Below are positions 1 to 10,070 of a DNA stretch of 64,000 bases, one piece after another (positions within the stretch are counted from its first letter, which is position 1; each line of letters starts with the position of its first letter). Source of the DNA: Streptohalobacillus salinus. Lineage in GTDB: Bacteria; Bacillota; Bacilli; Bacillales; Amphibacillaceae. The notes below the pieces were generated by a model, which was not told the origin of the DNA, ran no database searches, and was given only the letters and a program-made list of their open reading frames with translations. The stretch is taken from positions 62,001 to 126,000 of the forward strand of contig NZ_QJJR01000001.1 of NCBI RefSeq assembly GCF_003201605.1, given 5' to 3'. Both the position numbers and the translations under genes were made by a program.

Positions 1-402
1 GATGCCTGGGCATTTATGAAGTGGTGGGCAGATAAAGATACGCAAGTCGCTTTCGGTAATACGTTACAAACCACCTATGGACCAGAATACATGTGGAATA
101 CCGCAAACTTAGAGGCTTATGAAGATCTTCCCTGGGCAAACGACCATAAACAAGTGATTTTAAAGCAAGCCGAATGGATTGCTGAAGTGCCAAGGGTACC
201 AGGTTCATACCTCCTTGAACGTGAGCTGAGTAATGCATATAACGCCATCGTCTTAGATGGTGAGAACTTAAGAACAGCGATTGACTTGGCCAGTAAACGT
301 GTGAATCGTGAAACAGAAAGAAAGCTTGAAGAATTCGGATTTATACATGAGGGTGAACTGATTGAGCCTTATCCAAATCCTGAATTATCAAGCATAGAAT
401 AG
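1..402 (+). CDS. ABC sugar transporter solute-binding protein, C-terminal part
   Basis: The reading frame is open from base 1 and ends at a TAG, so only the last 133 residues are present. They resemble the C-terminal helices of family-1 sugar-binding lipoproteins: a W-W-A-x-K-D-T-Q stretch, a Y-G-P-E-Y segment, then an amphipathic helix bundle. The protein would capture a sugar outside the cell and deliver it to the permeases that follow 15 bases downstream. The N-terminus and lipobox lie outside the window. The tail ends in a short acidic/proline extension. The binding-protein call is fairly safe; the substrate is unknown. Confidence 0.8.
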   Translation, partial: DAWAFMKWWADKDTQVAFGNTLQTTYGPEYMWNTANLEAYEDLPWANDHKQVILKQAEWIAEVPRVPGSYLLERELSNAYNAIVLDGENLRTAIDLASKRVNRETERKLEEFGFIHEGELIEPYPNPELSSIE

Positions 403-417
403 CGGGGGGTTATCGAC

Positions 418-1299
418 ATGAAAGGGAATAAAAAAAGTCCATACCTGTTCTTGCTACCCTATATTTCATTGTTTACTTTGTTTATCGTTGTCCCTGTTTT
501 AATGGCGATTTTCCTATCGTTCACAAACTTTAACACGATTGAAGCACCGGAATTTGTAGGGTTCATGAATTATATAAACTTATTAACACAAGATGAAATT
601 TTCATGCAATATGTCTTACCAAATACCATTTTGTTTGCCGTCATTGTCGGTCCGGGGGGGTATATATTATCCTTTGTCCTTGCGTGGGTACTTGCACAAC
701 TCACACCCGTACCACGGACCCTGTTTGCTTTGATTTTTTATTCACCTTCAATGACAGCGGGGATTGCAATGGCAGTTGTCTGGCGCGTGATCTTTAGTGG
801 AAACCAGTCAGGTTATGCCAATCACATCTTAATGTCACTAGGCATTATTACTGAACCCGTTATTTGGCTCCAGGATACGCGCTATATCTTAATTATTATG
901 ATTGTCGTAGCCCTCTGGAGTTCGATGGGGGTCGGGTTCTTAGCGATGATGTCTGGGGTGTTGAACATTGATCATACCCTGTATGAAGCGGGAGCGATTG
1001 ATGGCATTAAAAATCGTTTTCAAGAATTGATTTACATTACCATTCCATCAATGAAACCACAAATGCTTTTTGGAGCCGTGATGGCTATCGTTGGTACTTT
1101 CAATGCTGGTGCGATCGGCGTACAACTGACAGGCGCAAATCCAACACCATCGTATGCCGGTCAGTTAATAGTAAATCACATCGAAGACTATGGTTTTATT
1201 CGCTTTGAGATGGGCTATGCAGCTGCTTTATCAGTGGTACTGCTACTGATAATTTATATGTTTGCCTATGTTGCGAAAAAACTATTTAGTGAAGCATAG
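418..1299 (+). CDS. CUT1 sugar ABC transporter permease (MalF-like)
   Basis: A 293-residue inner-membrane protein with about six hydrophobic helices, the usual size for the first permease of a CUT1 importer. The cytoplasmic EAA loop that docks on the ATPase is visible near residues 190-215 (E-A-G-A-I-D-G then I-P-S-M-K-P). It pairs with the next gene, which starts 14 bases after its stop. The ATG start is preceded by a GGGGG ribosome site. No ATPase is encoded in the cluster, so a shared MsmX/UgpC-type ATPase elsewhere is inferred. Confidence 0.9.
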   Translation: MKGNKKSPYLFLLPYISLFTLFIVVPVLMAIFLSFTNFNTIEAPEFVGFMNYINLLTQDEIFMQYVLPNTILFAVIVGPGGYILSFVLAWVLAQLTPVPRTLFALIFYSPSMTAGIAMAVVWRVIFSGNQSGYANHILMSLGIITEPVIWLQDTRYILIIMIVVALWSSMGVGFLAMMSGVLNIDHTLYEAGAIDGIKNRFQELIYITIPSMKPQMLFGAVMAIVGTFNAGAIGVQLTGANPTPSYAGQLIVNHIEDYGFIRFEMGYAAALSVVLLLIIYMFAYVAKKLFSEA

Positions 1300-1313
1300 A
1301 AAGGAAGGATGAA

Positions 1314-2183
1314 ATGGCTTTTAAAAGCAGTGGGATTAACCCAGCCAAGTTTCATGTTAGTCAATTGAAATTTTATATTTTCTTAGTACCATTCGCCATC
1401 TTTATGGCTTTGCCGATTATCTTTATTTTTAATCATGCCTTTAAGCCGTTAGATGAACTCTATGCTTTTCCCCCAAGGTTCTTTGTCATTAATCCGACCT
1501 TGGAAAATTTCCAGAACCTTGCCCAGCTTGCGGAACAATCGGGAATCCCGCTTTCGCGCTATGTGTTTAACAGTGTGTTTGTCACCGTCATTGTGGTCTT
1601 TTTATCGCTTGCCCTGTCAACCCTGGCGGGTTATGCCTTATCGAAAAAGCAGTTTCGCGGTAAAAAACTTTTATTAGAAGTGAATAATACCGCCTTAATG
1701 TTTGTTCCAATCGCCGTCATGATTCCGCGCTTTTTAACCGTTTCAGCGCTGGGGATTGAAGATACTTATTTTGCGCATATCTTTCCGCTTGTCGCAATGC
1801 CAGTCGGCTTGTTTTTGATTAAGCAGTTTATTGATCAAATTCCTGACTCATTGATTGAAGCAGCCGTGATTGATGGCGCTAATGATTTTAAGATTTACTG
1901 GAAAGTGATCTTACCACTCATTAAACCAGCAATTGCTACAGCTGCAATTTTAGCTTTTCAATTGGTCTGGAATGATATGGAAACATCGAATTTATACACA
2001 ACGAGTGAAAACATGCGAACCCTCGCGTTCTTTATGAACACCTTAGCTGCACAAACAAACGTCGTTGTTGGTCAAGGGATGGCTGCCGTCGCCTCGATGA
2101 TTATGTTTATACCTAACCTGATACTCTTTGTCATTCTACAAAGTAAGGTTATGAATACAATGGCACATTCAGGACTTAAGTAG
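1314..2183 (+). CDS. CUT1 sugar ABC transporter permease (MalG-like)
   Basis: A 289-residue membrane protein and partner of the preceding permease. It has about six transmembrane helices and an EAA loop (E-A-A-V-I-D-G-A-N-D, then I-L-P-L-I-K-P) near residues 180-205. The ATG start follows AAGGAAGG. The stop codon directly abuts the next start, indicating tight translational coupling to the NHL/YIP1 gene. Substrate specificity cannot be read from the sequence. Confidence 0.9.
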   Translation: MAFKSSGINPAKFHVSQLKFYIFLVPFAIFMALPIIFIFNHAFKPLDELYAFPPRFFVINPTLENFQNLAQLAEQSGIPLSRYVFNSVFVTVIVVFLSLALSTLAGYALSKKQFRGKKLLLEVNNTALMFVPIAVMIPRFLTVSALGIEDTYFAHIFPLVAMPVGLFLIKQFIDQIPDSLIEAAVIDGANDFKIYWKVILPLIKPAIATAAILAFQLVWNDMETSNLYTTSENMRTLAFFMNTLAAQTNVVVGQGMAAVASMIMFIPNLILFVILQSKVMNTMAHSGLK

Positions 2184-4235
2184 GTGAAACGAATGAAAAA
2201 ACGACACCCATACCTATTGCTATTATTAATTGGCTTACTTTTCTTCACCCAAACGGCAGACGTGGTGGAGGCAAATACCGCCTACAAGACCTTTACTGAA
2301 GATGGTTACGGTCGCTATGTTGAAACACAAACCGCCTATACGGTAGCAGAAACAATCGTTAAATTTGGTGATGAATTATTTTCGCAAGCACAAGACATGA
2401 AAATTAGTGAGAATGGTTTTATTTACGTTGCTGATACAGGCAACGGTCGTATTCTAGTCGGAACTCCAACGGGTGACTTTATCCGCAGCTTTGGTGAAGA
2501 TGTCTTAAAAAAACCAACGGGTCTTTTTATTTCACATGATGAGGTGATATATGTTGCCGATGAAGTTGCGGGTAAAATCTTTGCCTTTACTGCGGATGGA
2601 GCATTGATCAATACATTCGGTCGTCCTGACAGCATCTTATTTGGTGAAACAGCCAACTTTACGCCGCTTAAAGTAGCGGTTGACCGACGCGATAACATTT
2701 ACGTGATCTCACGCGGTAACTCAAATGGGATCATCCAAATCAATGCAAATACCGGTCAATTTCTAGGTTATTTCGCACCCAATGCGACAGCGGTCTCACC
2801 CCTTACTGTGTTCAGAAGAGCCATCTTCACAGAAGAACAGTTAAGTAAAATGATTGATATTGTCCCAGCAACGTCAACGAACTTAAACATTGATGAAAAA
2901 GGCTTGGTTTATAACGTCTCGCAAGGAGAGCGCGTTGAAGCGATTCGTAAATTAAATGTTGCAGGAGGAAATATCTTAGATACACGTGTCTCAGATGATT
3001 TTCCAACGTCGATAGAAATCGGCAGTTTAGAAAACATTTTTGTCGCGAGTGAGACAGGATTTATCTACGAATACACGAGTGAAGGGAATTTATTGTTTGT
3101 CTTCGGTGGGCAAGATGACGGGCGCCAGCGCGTCGGACTATTTAGACGCTTAGCTGCGATTGCGGTTGATGCAAACGATACTTTGTACGCCCTGGATTCA
3201 GATCGTAATCAAATTCAAAGTTTTCAACCCACTGAATTTGCTGAGTTAGTCCATGATGCCTTATTGCTCTATCAGAACGGCGATTATGCTGAAAGTAAAG
3301 CGCCTTGGGAAGAAGTGATTCGTCTTAACAGCTTGTTCGACTTTGCTTACCAAGGGTTAGGCGAAGCCTTCTACAAAGATGAACAGTATAATGAAGCGTT
3401 AGAAAGCTTCCGTCAAGCCAAGTATCATGAAGGGTATTCCGATGCTTACTGGGAAGTAAGAAACGTATGGATGCGCGAACACATCATGACGTTAATTTTT
3501 GCAATCGTTTTACTGGTTGCACTGGTTAAAGTGTTGGGTTACTTCGAGCGAAAATATCGGTTCATGCGTCGGTTCACGACACATTTAACAACGACCTATC
3601 GCTTGAAATTTTTACAAGATATTTTCTTTATTCGTAACATGATTAAACACCCGATTGATACCTATTACAGCATCCAATACGAAAACAAAGGCAGCGCCTT
3701 AGCGGCGAGTTTTTGGCTGTTTATCCTTTATCTGATTTATATTGTAGATAAATACTTTACCGGTTTTATTTTCCGCTATGTTAGAGACGGTGAGTACCAG
3801 CTCGGCATGGATACCGCTCTGTTCTTCGGCATGATTGCCCTTGTTGTGGGGAGTAATTATCTGATTACAACCATTAATGACGGGGAAGGCACGTTTAAAC
3901 ATGTGTATACCGGCTTTATTTATGCCTTTATGCCATATTTCTTGTTTAAACCGTTTATTATTCTGATCAGCAACTTCTTAACTTATAATGAAGCCTACTT
4001 ACTTAGTTTAGCGAATACAATTGTTTATACCTGGGTCGCGGTCTTAATCTTTATTATGATTAAAGAAATGAATGACTACACGATTAGAGAAACGATTAAA
4101 ATTATTTTAATTACACTATTTATGATGTTAATTGTTGTCCTATCACTCTTTATTGTATACATTCTAGTGGTTCAAATGCTTCAATTTGTCATCAGTGTCT
4201 TTAACGAGGGGGTGTATCGCTTTGAAAATCGATAA
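2184..4235 (+). CDS. Secreted NHL-repeat propeller, TPR and YIP1 membrane domain fusion
   Basis: A 683-residue protein of unusual build. Residues 1-28 form a signal peptide or anchor. Residues about 65-350 hold repeats of the NHL type (I-Y-V-A-D-T-G-N-G-R-I and Y-A-L-D-S-D-R-N-Q-I). Residues about 355-425 resemble two TPR units (Y-Q-N-G-D-Y-A-E, then Y-N-E-A-L-E-S-F). A transmembrane helix follows near 432-450, and a multi-helix YIP1-like domain fills the C-terminus. Topology suggests the propeller and TPRs lie outside the cell. The start is a GTG immediately after the upstream stop; an ATG three codons later is possible. It sits between two permease pairs and overlaps the next gene. It may be an extracellular ligand- or wall-sensing scaffold for the transporters; its function is unknown. 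Confidence 0.75.
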   Translation: MKRMKKRHPYLLLLLIGLLFFTQTADVVEANTAYKTFTEDGYGRYVETQTAYTVAETIVKFGDELFSQAQDMKISENGFIYVADTGNGRILVGTPTGDFIRSFGEDVLKKPTGLFISHDEVIYVADEVAGKIFAFTADGALINTFGRPDSILFGETANFTPLKVAVDRRDNIYVISRGNSNGIIQINANTGQFLGYFAPNATAVSPLTVFRRAIFTEEQLSKMIDIVPATSTNLNIDEKGLVYNVSQGERVEAIRKLNVAGGNILDTRVSDDFPTSIEIGSLENIFVASETGFIYEYTSEGNLLFVFGGQDDGRQRVGLFRRLAAIAVDANDTLYALDSDRNQIQSFQPTEFAELVHDALLLYQNGDYAESKAPWEEVIRLNSLFDFAYQGLGEAFYKDEQYNEALESFRQAKYHEGYSDAYWEVRNVWMREHIMTLIFAIVLLVALVKVLGYFERKYRFMRRFTTHLTTTYRLKFLQDIFFIRNMIKHPIDTYYSIQYENKGSALAASFWLFILYLIYIVDKYFTGFIFRYVRDGEYQLGMDTALFFGMIALVVGSNYLITTINDGEGTFKHVYTGFIYAFMPYFLFKPFIILISNFLTYNEAYLLSLANTIVYTWVAVLIFIMIKEMNDYTIRETIKIILITLFMMLIVVLSLFIVYILVVQMLQFVISVFNEGVYRFENR

Positions 4236-6594
4236 AATTAAAAAGATGAAACCGAAAACGATCATTAAATCAATCGTATACGTTGCGTTCCTGGCAGGCC
4301 TCGTCTGGTTTGTATTCGTTGAAGGTGAGAGTGAAACCGCTGATATTTCAACACCAGCTGTACCTTCAGTACCCGAAGTTGAAGACGTACCGGTTGAAAC
4401 GCCTGACGTGCCGGTTGAAGACGCACCACCTGTTGTTGAAATCAGTGATGATGCATTAGGTGAAGCGCTTGAAGAAGCGAACGAACTACCGCTTGTTATC
4501 CCTGAAAAGCAAGCAACCCTAAACAATCATCACTTCTTAGTTGAAAATGCGTCCTTTGAACTTTACCTAAAAGAAGAAAATTTATCGTTAATCTTACGCG
4601 ATAAGACAACGGGGGCACTGATGTATTCAACGGTTGACGCGCCGGTGGGTGGAAATGAATCATGGACTAATTTCATGCAATCAGGCGTTGTGCTGGAATA
4701 TTTAGTCGGTACCAATATCGTGACTTACCGCGCAGATATGTATAGTGAAAATCCAGATGTGACGGTTACGCCAACGCCTGACGGATTCACGGCAACGATC
4801 TACTACCCTGAATTAGAAATTGGTTTTGACTTAGCTGTTACCTTAACCAATGAAGGCATCACTGCTTTTGTAGATAAAGCTTCAATTATTGAAGAAAGCG
4901 ATCGCTATAAAATGGCCAGTTTGTATGTTTACCCGTTTCTCGGACATAGCCTACTCGGTGAGCGCGATGGCTATATGATGATCCCCGATGGTGCAGGTGC
5001 ATTAATTAACTTAACCGATAAAGACGGTAAATATTCTCAACCCTATACCGCAAATATCTATGGCGATAATGCCGGTGTTGATGACCCTTTTGTGCTTTCG
5101 TTATTTAATTATATGGATCCTTTCAATGATACTGAAAATGTTTTAGCGCCAGTCTTTGGTATGGTACATACCGATACGGCGATTGGTTATTTAGGAATTA
5201 TTGAAGAAGGTCAGTACAGTGCCCGGGTTGAAGCTTACCCCAATGGTGCCATCTTACCGTACAACTGGATCACAACCAAATACATTTACCGCCAAGTCTA
5301 TAATCAACCAACCTCACAGGATACAGGAACAATGGTGGTAAGACAGCGTGACCGTAATGATTTTAACATTAAAGTGAATTATCAATTCGTCACGGAAGAA
5401 GCGGCGAATTATCTCGGTCTAGCTAAAACATACCGGAACTATTTGCTTGAAGGTGGCTATTTGGAGCAAAAAGACGAAGCCTTTAAATTAAGGGTAGACC
5501 TCCTCGGGGCGGAAATTGAACAAGGGTTAATTTTTAAAAAGATTGTGCCTATGACCACTTATCAAGAGGCTTATGATATTTTAGCCGACATGAAACGAAA
5601 GGGAATGGAAGACATCCTTAGTGTGTATAAAGGTTGGAATGATAAAGGACTGTATGGAGGGATGCCGATCCGAAAAGTCAATGCAGAGGATGAATTGTCA
5701 GATGGGCTAAACCTTACGCGTTTACTAAGTGACCTCGAAGCCATTGACGTTCCGATGTACCTTTACCATGATGGTTTAAGAATTAACTTAGAAGAATTAG
5801 GAACAACCAGACAAAAGGTCATGAAGAAATTTAATAAACGGACGCATGATGAAGCGGTCCACGGGAAAGTATATCAAGCCTTTAACTACTTGCATCCGTC
5901 AGCAACGGCAACAGTGATGGAGGAGATGTTAACGCGTTATCATGACGCATCGATTGATCGCGTGTTAATTAGTGGGATATCGAATACGTTATTTTCTTAT
6001 AGCGAAGGCAACCGTGAATTTGACCGAATTTCGACGAAAAATTATTATCAACCGGTAATTGAAGCATACAGTGAGCAACTTAACTTACTGTTGGAACAAC
6101 CGTTCAGTTACTTATGGAATGAGACAGAAGCAATGATTGATATGCCGGTGCGTTCATCGAACTATGTATTCACCGATGAAGAAATTCCATTCCTTGCCTT
6201 AACCTTAAAAGGATCTGTACCTATGTATTCCGAATACGTCAATTTCCAAGCGAATCAGGCGGCGTATTTCTTACAGTTGATTGAACAAGGTGTGTTGCCG
6301 TCGTTCTTAATAACTGAGGAAAGCCCAGCGCATTTAATGAATACAAACTCTTCACACATTTATAGTTCGGAATATGCCCGTTATGAAGAAATGATGGGTG
6401 ACTATTATCATCACATCAAAGCGGTGTATAGTCAGACAGCTGGTGCGATGATTGACGACTACGTTCGTCAAGGACAAGTGACAAAAGTGAGCTATGATAA
6501 CGGTGTACATGTCTACATTAACTACAGTGAGAGCGAACTAAACATGGACAGTGAAACAATTGCAGCAATGTCTTACAAGGTGGTGAATGATTGA
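4222..6594 (+). CDS. Membrane-anchored DUF5696-like protein, possible glycoside-hydrolase fold
   Basis: About 790 residues. A TTG start fits best because GAGGGGG lies just upstream and the overlap with the previous gene is then only 14 bases. One N-terminal helix (residues about 12-32) is followed by a Pro/Val/Glu stalk to about residue 75. Next come a beta-rich region and, from about residue 420, alternating segments resembling a TIM barrel (K-G-W-N-D-K-G-L-Y-G-G, Y-L-Y-H-D-G), with a small beta domain at the end. I associate this layout with DUF5696 proteins found near CUT1 transporters, from memory only. An extracellular glycan-processing or glycan-binding role is inferred. Catalytic residues cannot be assigned. 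Confidence 0.65.
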   Translation: MKIDKIKKMKPKTIIKSIVYVAFLAGLVWFVFVEGESETADISTPAVPSVPEVEDVPVETPDVPVEDAPPVVEISDDALGEALEEANELPLVIPEKQATLNNHHFLVENASFELYLKEENLSLILRDKTTGALMYSTVDAPVGGNESWTNFMQSGVVLEYLVGTNIVTYRADMYSENPDVTVTPTPDGFTATIYYPELEIGFDLAVTLTNEGITAFVDKASIIEESDRYKMASLYVYPFLGHSLLGERDGYMMIPDGAGALINLTDKDGKYSQPYTANIYGDNAGVDDPFVLSLFNYMDPFNDTENVLAPVFGMVHTDTAIGYLGIIEEGQYSARVEAYPNGAILPYNWITTKYIYRQVYNQPTSQDTGTMVVRQRDRNDFNIKVNYQFVTEEAANYLGLAKTYRNYLLEGGYLEQKDEAFKLRVDLLGAEIEQGLIFKKIVPMTTYQEAYDILADMKRKGMEDILSVYKGWNDKGLYGGMPIRKVNAEDELSDGLNLTRLLSDLEAIDVPMYLYHDGLRINLEELGTTRQKVMKKFNKRTHDEAVHGKVYQAFNYLHPSATATVMEEMLTRYHDASIDRVLISGISNTLFSYSEGNREFDRISTKNYYQPVIEAYSEQLNLLLEQPFSYLWNETEAMIDMPVRSSNYVFTDEEIPFLALTLKGSVPMYSEYVNFQANQAAYFLQLIEQGVLPSFLITEESPAHLMNTNSSHIYSSEYARYEEMMGDYYHHIKAVYSQTAGAMIDDYVRQGQVTKVSYDNGVHVYINYSESELNMDSETIAAMSYKVVND

Positions 6595-7448
6595 TGAAGT
6601 TAAAACGTGAAACACTCTATGGTTATTTCTTTATTCTCCCGTGGTTAGTTGGGTTTTTAGGGTTAGTGCTTTATCCGATGATTCAATCATTCTACTACAG
6701 TTTGAATAGCATGCGAATTACACCAACAGGGCTCCGGTTTATCTACGTTGGTTTTAACAATTATTTAGATGTTTGGCTCCAAGATATGTTCTTTATTACC
6801 GAGCTAGGTGGATTTGCTGTGGATACCTTAATCCGCATTCCCGTTATTGTGGTGTTTGCGCTTGTGATTGCGATGCTACTGAATCAAGATGTTAAATTTA
6901 AAGGGTTGTTTCGCACCATCTTTTTTCTCCCGGTTATTGTGGCCAGCGGTCCAGTGATCAATCAGTTAGTTGACCAAGGGGCAACAGCTATTCCAATGTT
7001 GAATTTAGATGTCGTGATGAACATTTTAACGATGTTTCTGCCCAATTATTTAGCTGAAGTTGTTGGGGGTTTATTTAACCAAATCATTACAATCTTATGG
7101 TATTCAGGGGTGCAAATTCTTTTATTCTTAGCAGCGTTACAAAAAATCGATCCGAATCTTTATGAAGCTGCTAAAATTGATGGGGGATCAAGTTGGGAAT
7201 GCTTCTGGAAGATTACCTTACCAACGATTAAACCGATTATTTTAATTAACTTGGTCTATACCTTGATCTCACTTGCGAATAGTGGCCAAAATCCAATTAT
7301 TGATCTCATTTATGCCAATATGTTTAATGCAACAAGAGGGTATGGATTTGCTTCAGCGATGGCCTGGATGTATGCAATACTGATCACCTTCATGTTAGCG
7401 GTGATTGTCTTAGTCTTTAGAGAAAGAAAGTCAAAGCGTTTCGGATAG
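6594..7448 (+). CDS. CUT1 sugar ABC transporter permease (MalF-like), second pair
   Basis: A 284-residue permease with six or so hydrophobic helices and an EAA loop (Y-E-A-A-K-I-D-G-G-S, then L-P-T-I-K-P). The ATG overlaps the TGA of the upstream gene by one base, with AAGGTGG as ribosome site; a TTG one codon earlier is an alternative. It belongs to a second complete permease pair in the cluster, distinct in sequence from the pair at 418-2183. Confidence 0.9.
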   Translation: MKLKRETLYGYFFILPWLVGFLGLVLYPMIQSFYYSLNSMRITPTGLRFIYVGFNNYLDVWLQDMFFITELGGFAVDTLIRIPVIVVFALVIAMLLNQDVKFKGLFRTIFFLPVIVASGPVINQLVDQGATAIPMLNLDVVMNILTMFLPNYLAEVVGGLFNQIITILWYSGVQILLFLAALQKIDPNLYEAAKIDGGSSWECFWKITLPTIKPIILINLVYTLISLANSGQNPIIDLIYANMFNATRGYGFASAMAWMYAILITFMLAVIVLVFRERKSKRFG

Positions 7449-7463
7449 GAAGGAGGGAATCAA

Positions 7464-8465
7464 ATGGCTGATAAAGGCGCAACAACTGTCTTACGTGTCA
7501 TTCAAAATCAAGACTTAGATGTGAAACAAAAATTACGTTTAATTAGACTGAGAGCGGAACATTTCTTCTTTGGCTTTAATGATCGCAAAGGATTTTTACT
7601 GAAATTTGTGATTTATACCTTATTGTTAGGAATTGGTTTTGTGTATCTCTATCCGATGCTGTATATGTTTATTACGAGTATGAAGTCGTTAAGTGATTTG
7701 CTCGATATGGCGATTAATTGGATTCCTTCATCCGTATACTTGGATAATTATAATCAAGCCTACCAGGTGATGAACATTCGACCAGCGCTGATTGGAAGCA
7801 TGCAGATCGCCTTATTCCCAACCGTGTTGCAAGTGATTGTGGCTTCGCTAGTAGGTTATGGGTTTGCTCGGTTTGAATTCCCGCTTAAAAAGTTATGGTT
7901 TGCGTTAATGATTTTTAGTTTTATCATTCCACCACAAATTTTAATGATGCCAAAATATCGGTTGTTTAGTGAAATTGGCTTAACAGGTTCATTAAGTGCC
8001 TTTACCATTCCAGCAGCGCTTGGGCAAGGCATTAACAGCACCATCTTTATTCTGATTTTTTATCAGTTCTTTAAACAGACACCGACCTCACTTTATGAAG
8101 CCGCTGAAGTGGATGGTGCAAGTCAATTTACTAGTTTCTTTAAGATAGCCATTCCCATGGCTGTTCCTGCTTTTATCGTTGCTTTTCTATTTTCATTTGT
8201 TTGGTACTGGAATGAAACATATTTAACGTCACTTTTTTTAACCAGTTCATCAACAGACATTACAACGATTCTCTTACAGTTACAGTCGTTTGAACAAAAT
8301 TACGAAGCCCTTTATCCATCAACTGAGGCTGGGCCGAATCGAATCAATGAAGGCATTAAAATGGCAGGGACGATGCTAAGCATCTTGCCGCTACTCATTA
8401 CGTATTTCTTTTTACAACGATACTTTGTTGAGAGTGTCGACAATACCGGTATTACGGGTGAATAA
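7464..8465 (+). CDS. CUT1 sugar ABC transporter permease (MalG-like), second pair
   Basis: A 333-residue permease. It is longer than usual because about 45 hydrophilic residues precede the first membrane helix. The EAA loop reads Y-E-A-A-E-V-D-G-A-S, with I-P-M-A-V-P after it. A strong GGAAGGAGGG site precedes the ATG. A non-conserved loop near residues 280-300 (P-S-T-E-A-G-P-N-R) is unlike the first MalG-type permease. It would form a heterodimer with the product of the preceding gene. Confidence 0.9.
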   Translation: MADKGATTVLRVIQNQDLDVKQKLRLIRLRAEHFFFGFNDRKGFLLKFVIYTLLLGIGFVYLYPMLYMFITSMKSLSDLLDMAINWIPSSVYLDNYNQAYQVMNIRPALIGSMQIALFPTVLQVIVASLVGYGFARFEFPLKKLWFALMIFSFIIPPQILMMPKYRLFSEIGLTGSLSAFTIPAALGQGINSTIFILIFYQFFKQTPTSLYEAAEVDGASQFTSFFKIAIPMAVPAFIVAFLFSFVWYWNETYLTSLFLTSSSTDITTILLQLQSFEQNYEALYPSTEAGPNRINEGIKMAGTMLSILPLLITYFFLQRYFVESVDNTGITGE

Positions 8466-8514
8466 TCACCTTGTGGTATAAATGCATGTTATTAAAGGAA
8501 ATGGGGGAAAGAAA

Positions 8515-9975
8515 ATGAACAAAAAAGCTTGGTTAATGATCTTGTCAGTCGTGTTAGCAATGGTATTCGTCGTTACAGGGTGTAGCAGTGACGATGACGC
8601 AAGTGGAGCGAATGCAAGTAACGATACAACAGGTGAAGAAACGACGGATGAAGGTACTGAGGCATCCCTTGCATTACCACCAATGACGGATGAAGAAATT
8701 ACTTTAACGTACGCATCTTGGCAGAACATGGATCTTCAACGTGCGCTTGCTGATGCCTTTATGGAGAAATATCCAAACGTGACCGTTGAACTTTATGAGT
8801 TAGAGCAAGAAGGTTGGAATGATCACCTTACTAACTTAGCATCGACAGGTGATTTACCGGATGTTTTCTGGTACTTAGGGAATGTCGATGTACCGATTCG
8901 GAACATGTGGCTCGGCGACTTTACGGAGTTCTTTGAAAACGATCCAGAATCAGATAATATTTTAGACACCTTAAAAGAACAAGGGTATTTTGATGGTGAA
9001 CGTAAGATGGCTGCTCCAGCAGGTTACTTGCCATATACAATCTTTTTAGATGAGAACTTATTTGAAGCGCAAAACGTGGAAATGCCTTCACCTGACTGGA
9101 CCTGGTCAGAAATGCTTGGCTTGATTGAAACAATGACTGTGCCAGAAGAAGGTATTTATGGTTTTAATACATTTACGAAGCTCTTGACGATGGGACCCAT
9201 CGTGAATGGTGATGCTTATGGTGAGTTTGGTTGGGATGGTGAAACATATGACTTAACGGGTGAGTGGGATGATGCGTTATCAACCCATGCAGAGCTTGTT
9301 CGTAATGGGAACCATGCGCCACTTTTTGACACGGATGAAGCAGAAGCTGCATTTGGTGACCGCCTATTATGGGCTGCGTCAACGGGACGTGTCGCGATGC
9401 AATTTGATGCATGGTGGTCAGTGGACTTATTTAAGACCGATGAGTTTGTTGATAAAGGAATTAAATGGGTGCCATACGTCGTGCCACAAGGTGATGATGC
9501 AACCACGCAAAATAAACCAGCATTTATCGATTTTGGTTCGCTTTCAGCAGCGACTGAACACCCGCGTGAAGCGTATGAGTTACTTAAATTCTTTGGTTGG
9601 GGACGTGACGGCTGGGAAGCGAAACTTGATGCCTTCCAAACGCTTACGCGTGAAGACGGTGAGCTTGTCTTTAATCACCCAGACGGATTACCAATCATTA
9701 AAGATCAAGACATTTGGGATGAATTACGTACCTTACTGCCAGAAGAACACTACTATGATGATTTCCTAGCACGTTCAAAACACCCGATTCCATTAGGGGG
9801 AGCGTCAGCGCCAGGTTTCCAAACGTTCTTAGATGAAGTATACTTTGGCGGTGAATATGGTGATATTGAAGCAGCGGCAGCTGCAGGTGATGTGAATCCA
9901 TATGACATTTCCGCAGATTTAACCGAAAAAATTAACGCATATCATCAAGCTGCTTTAGATGAATTATTTTATTAA
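8515..9975 (+). CDS. Sugar-binding lipoprotein of the second transporter
   Basis: 486 residues. A lipoprotein signal peptide ends in the lipobox V-T-G-C at about residue 22, followed by an acidic Asp/Ser/Thr linker. The mature part has the family-1 binding-protein pattern (Y-A-S-W early, L-P-D-V-F-W, then W-D-A-W-W near the middle). The chosen ATG has GGGGGAAAG upstream; an earlier in-frame ATG at 8482 lacks a good site. It closes the operon and is followed by a strong terminator. Together with the fragment at the window start, the cluster has two binding proteins for two permease pairs. Confidence 0.9.
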   Translation: MNKKAWLMILSVVLAMVFVVTGCSSDDDASGANASNDTTGEETTDEGTEASLALPPMTDEEITLTYASWQNMDLQRALADAFMEKYPNVTVELYELEQEGWNDHLTNLASTGDLPDVFWYLGNVDVPIRNMWLGDFTEFFENDPESDNILDTLKEQGYFDGERKMAAPAGYLPYTIFLDENLFEAQNVEMPSPDWTWSEMLGLIETMTVPEEGIYGFNTFTKLLTMGPIVNGDAYGEFGWDGETYDLTGEWDDALSTHAELVRNGNHAPLFDTDEAEAAFGDRLLWAASTGRVAMQFDAWWSVDLFKTDEFVDKGIKWVPYVVPQGDDATTQNKPAFIDFGSLSAATEHPREAYELLKFFGWGRDGWEAKLDAFQTLTREDGELVFNHPDGLPIIKDQDIWDELRTLLPEEHYYDDFLARSKHPIPLGGASAPGFQTFLDEVYFGGEYGDIEAAAAAGDVNPYDISADLTEKINAYHQAALDELFY

Positions 9976-10011
9976 AGTTTAAGCGAGTGTTAGAAAGATA
10001 GCGGATAAAAA

Positions 10012-10060
10012 AACACGACCAGTGAGGATGCAGTAACGCATCTTCTCGGTCGTGTTTTTT
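10012..10060. terminator. Bidirectional intrinsic terminator
   Basis: A nine-base outer stem (AACACGACC with GGTCGTGTT) plus an imperfect inner stem, flanked by A and T runs on the two sides. It serves the convergent binding-protein gene and queT. Confidence 0.9.
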
Positions 10061-10070
10061 GTTTGATTTG

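Noticed and set aside
9260-9769. 169-codon frame within the binding-protein gene
   Set aside because: It lies in another frame of a clear lipoprotein gene and has no family resemblance.
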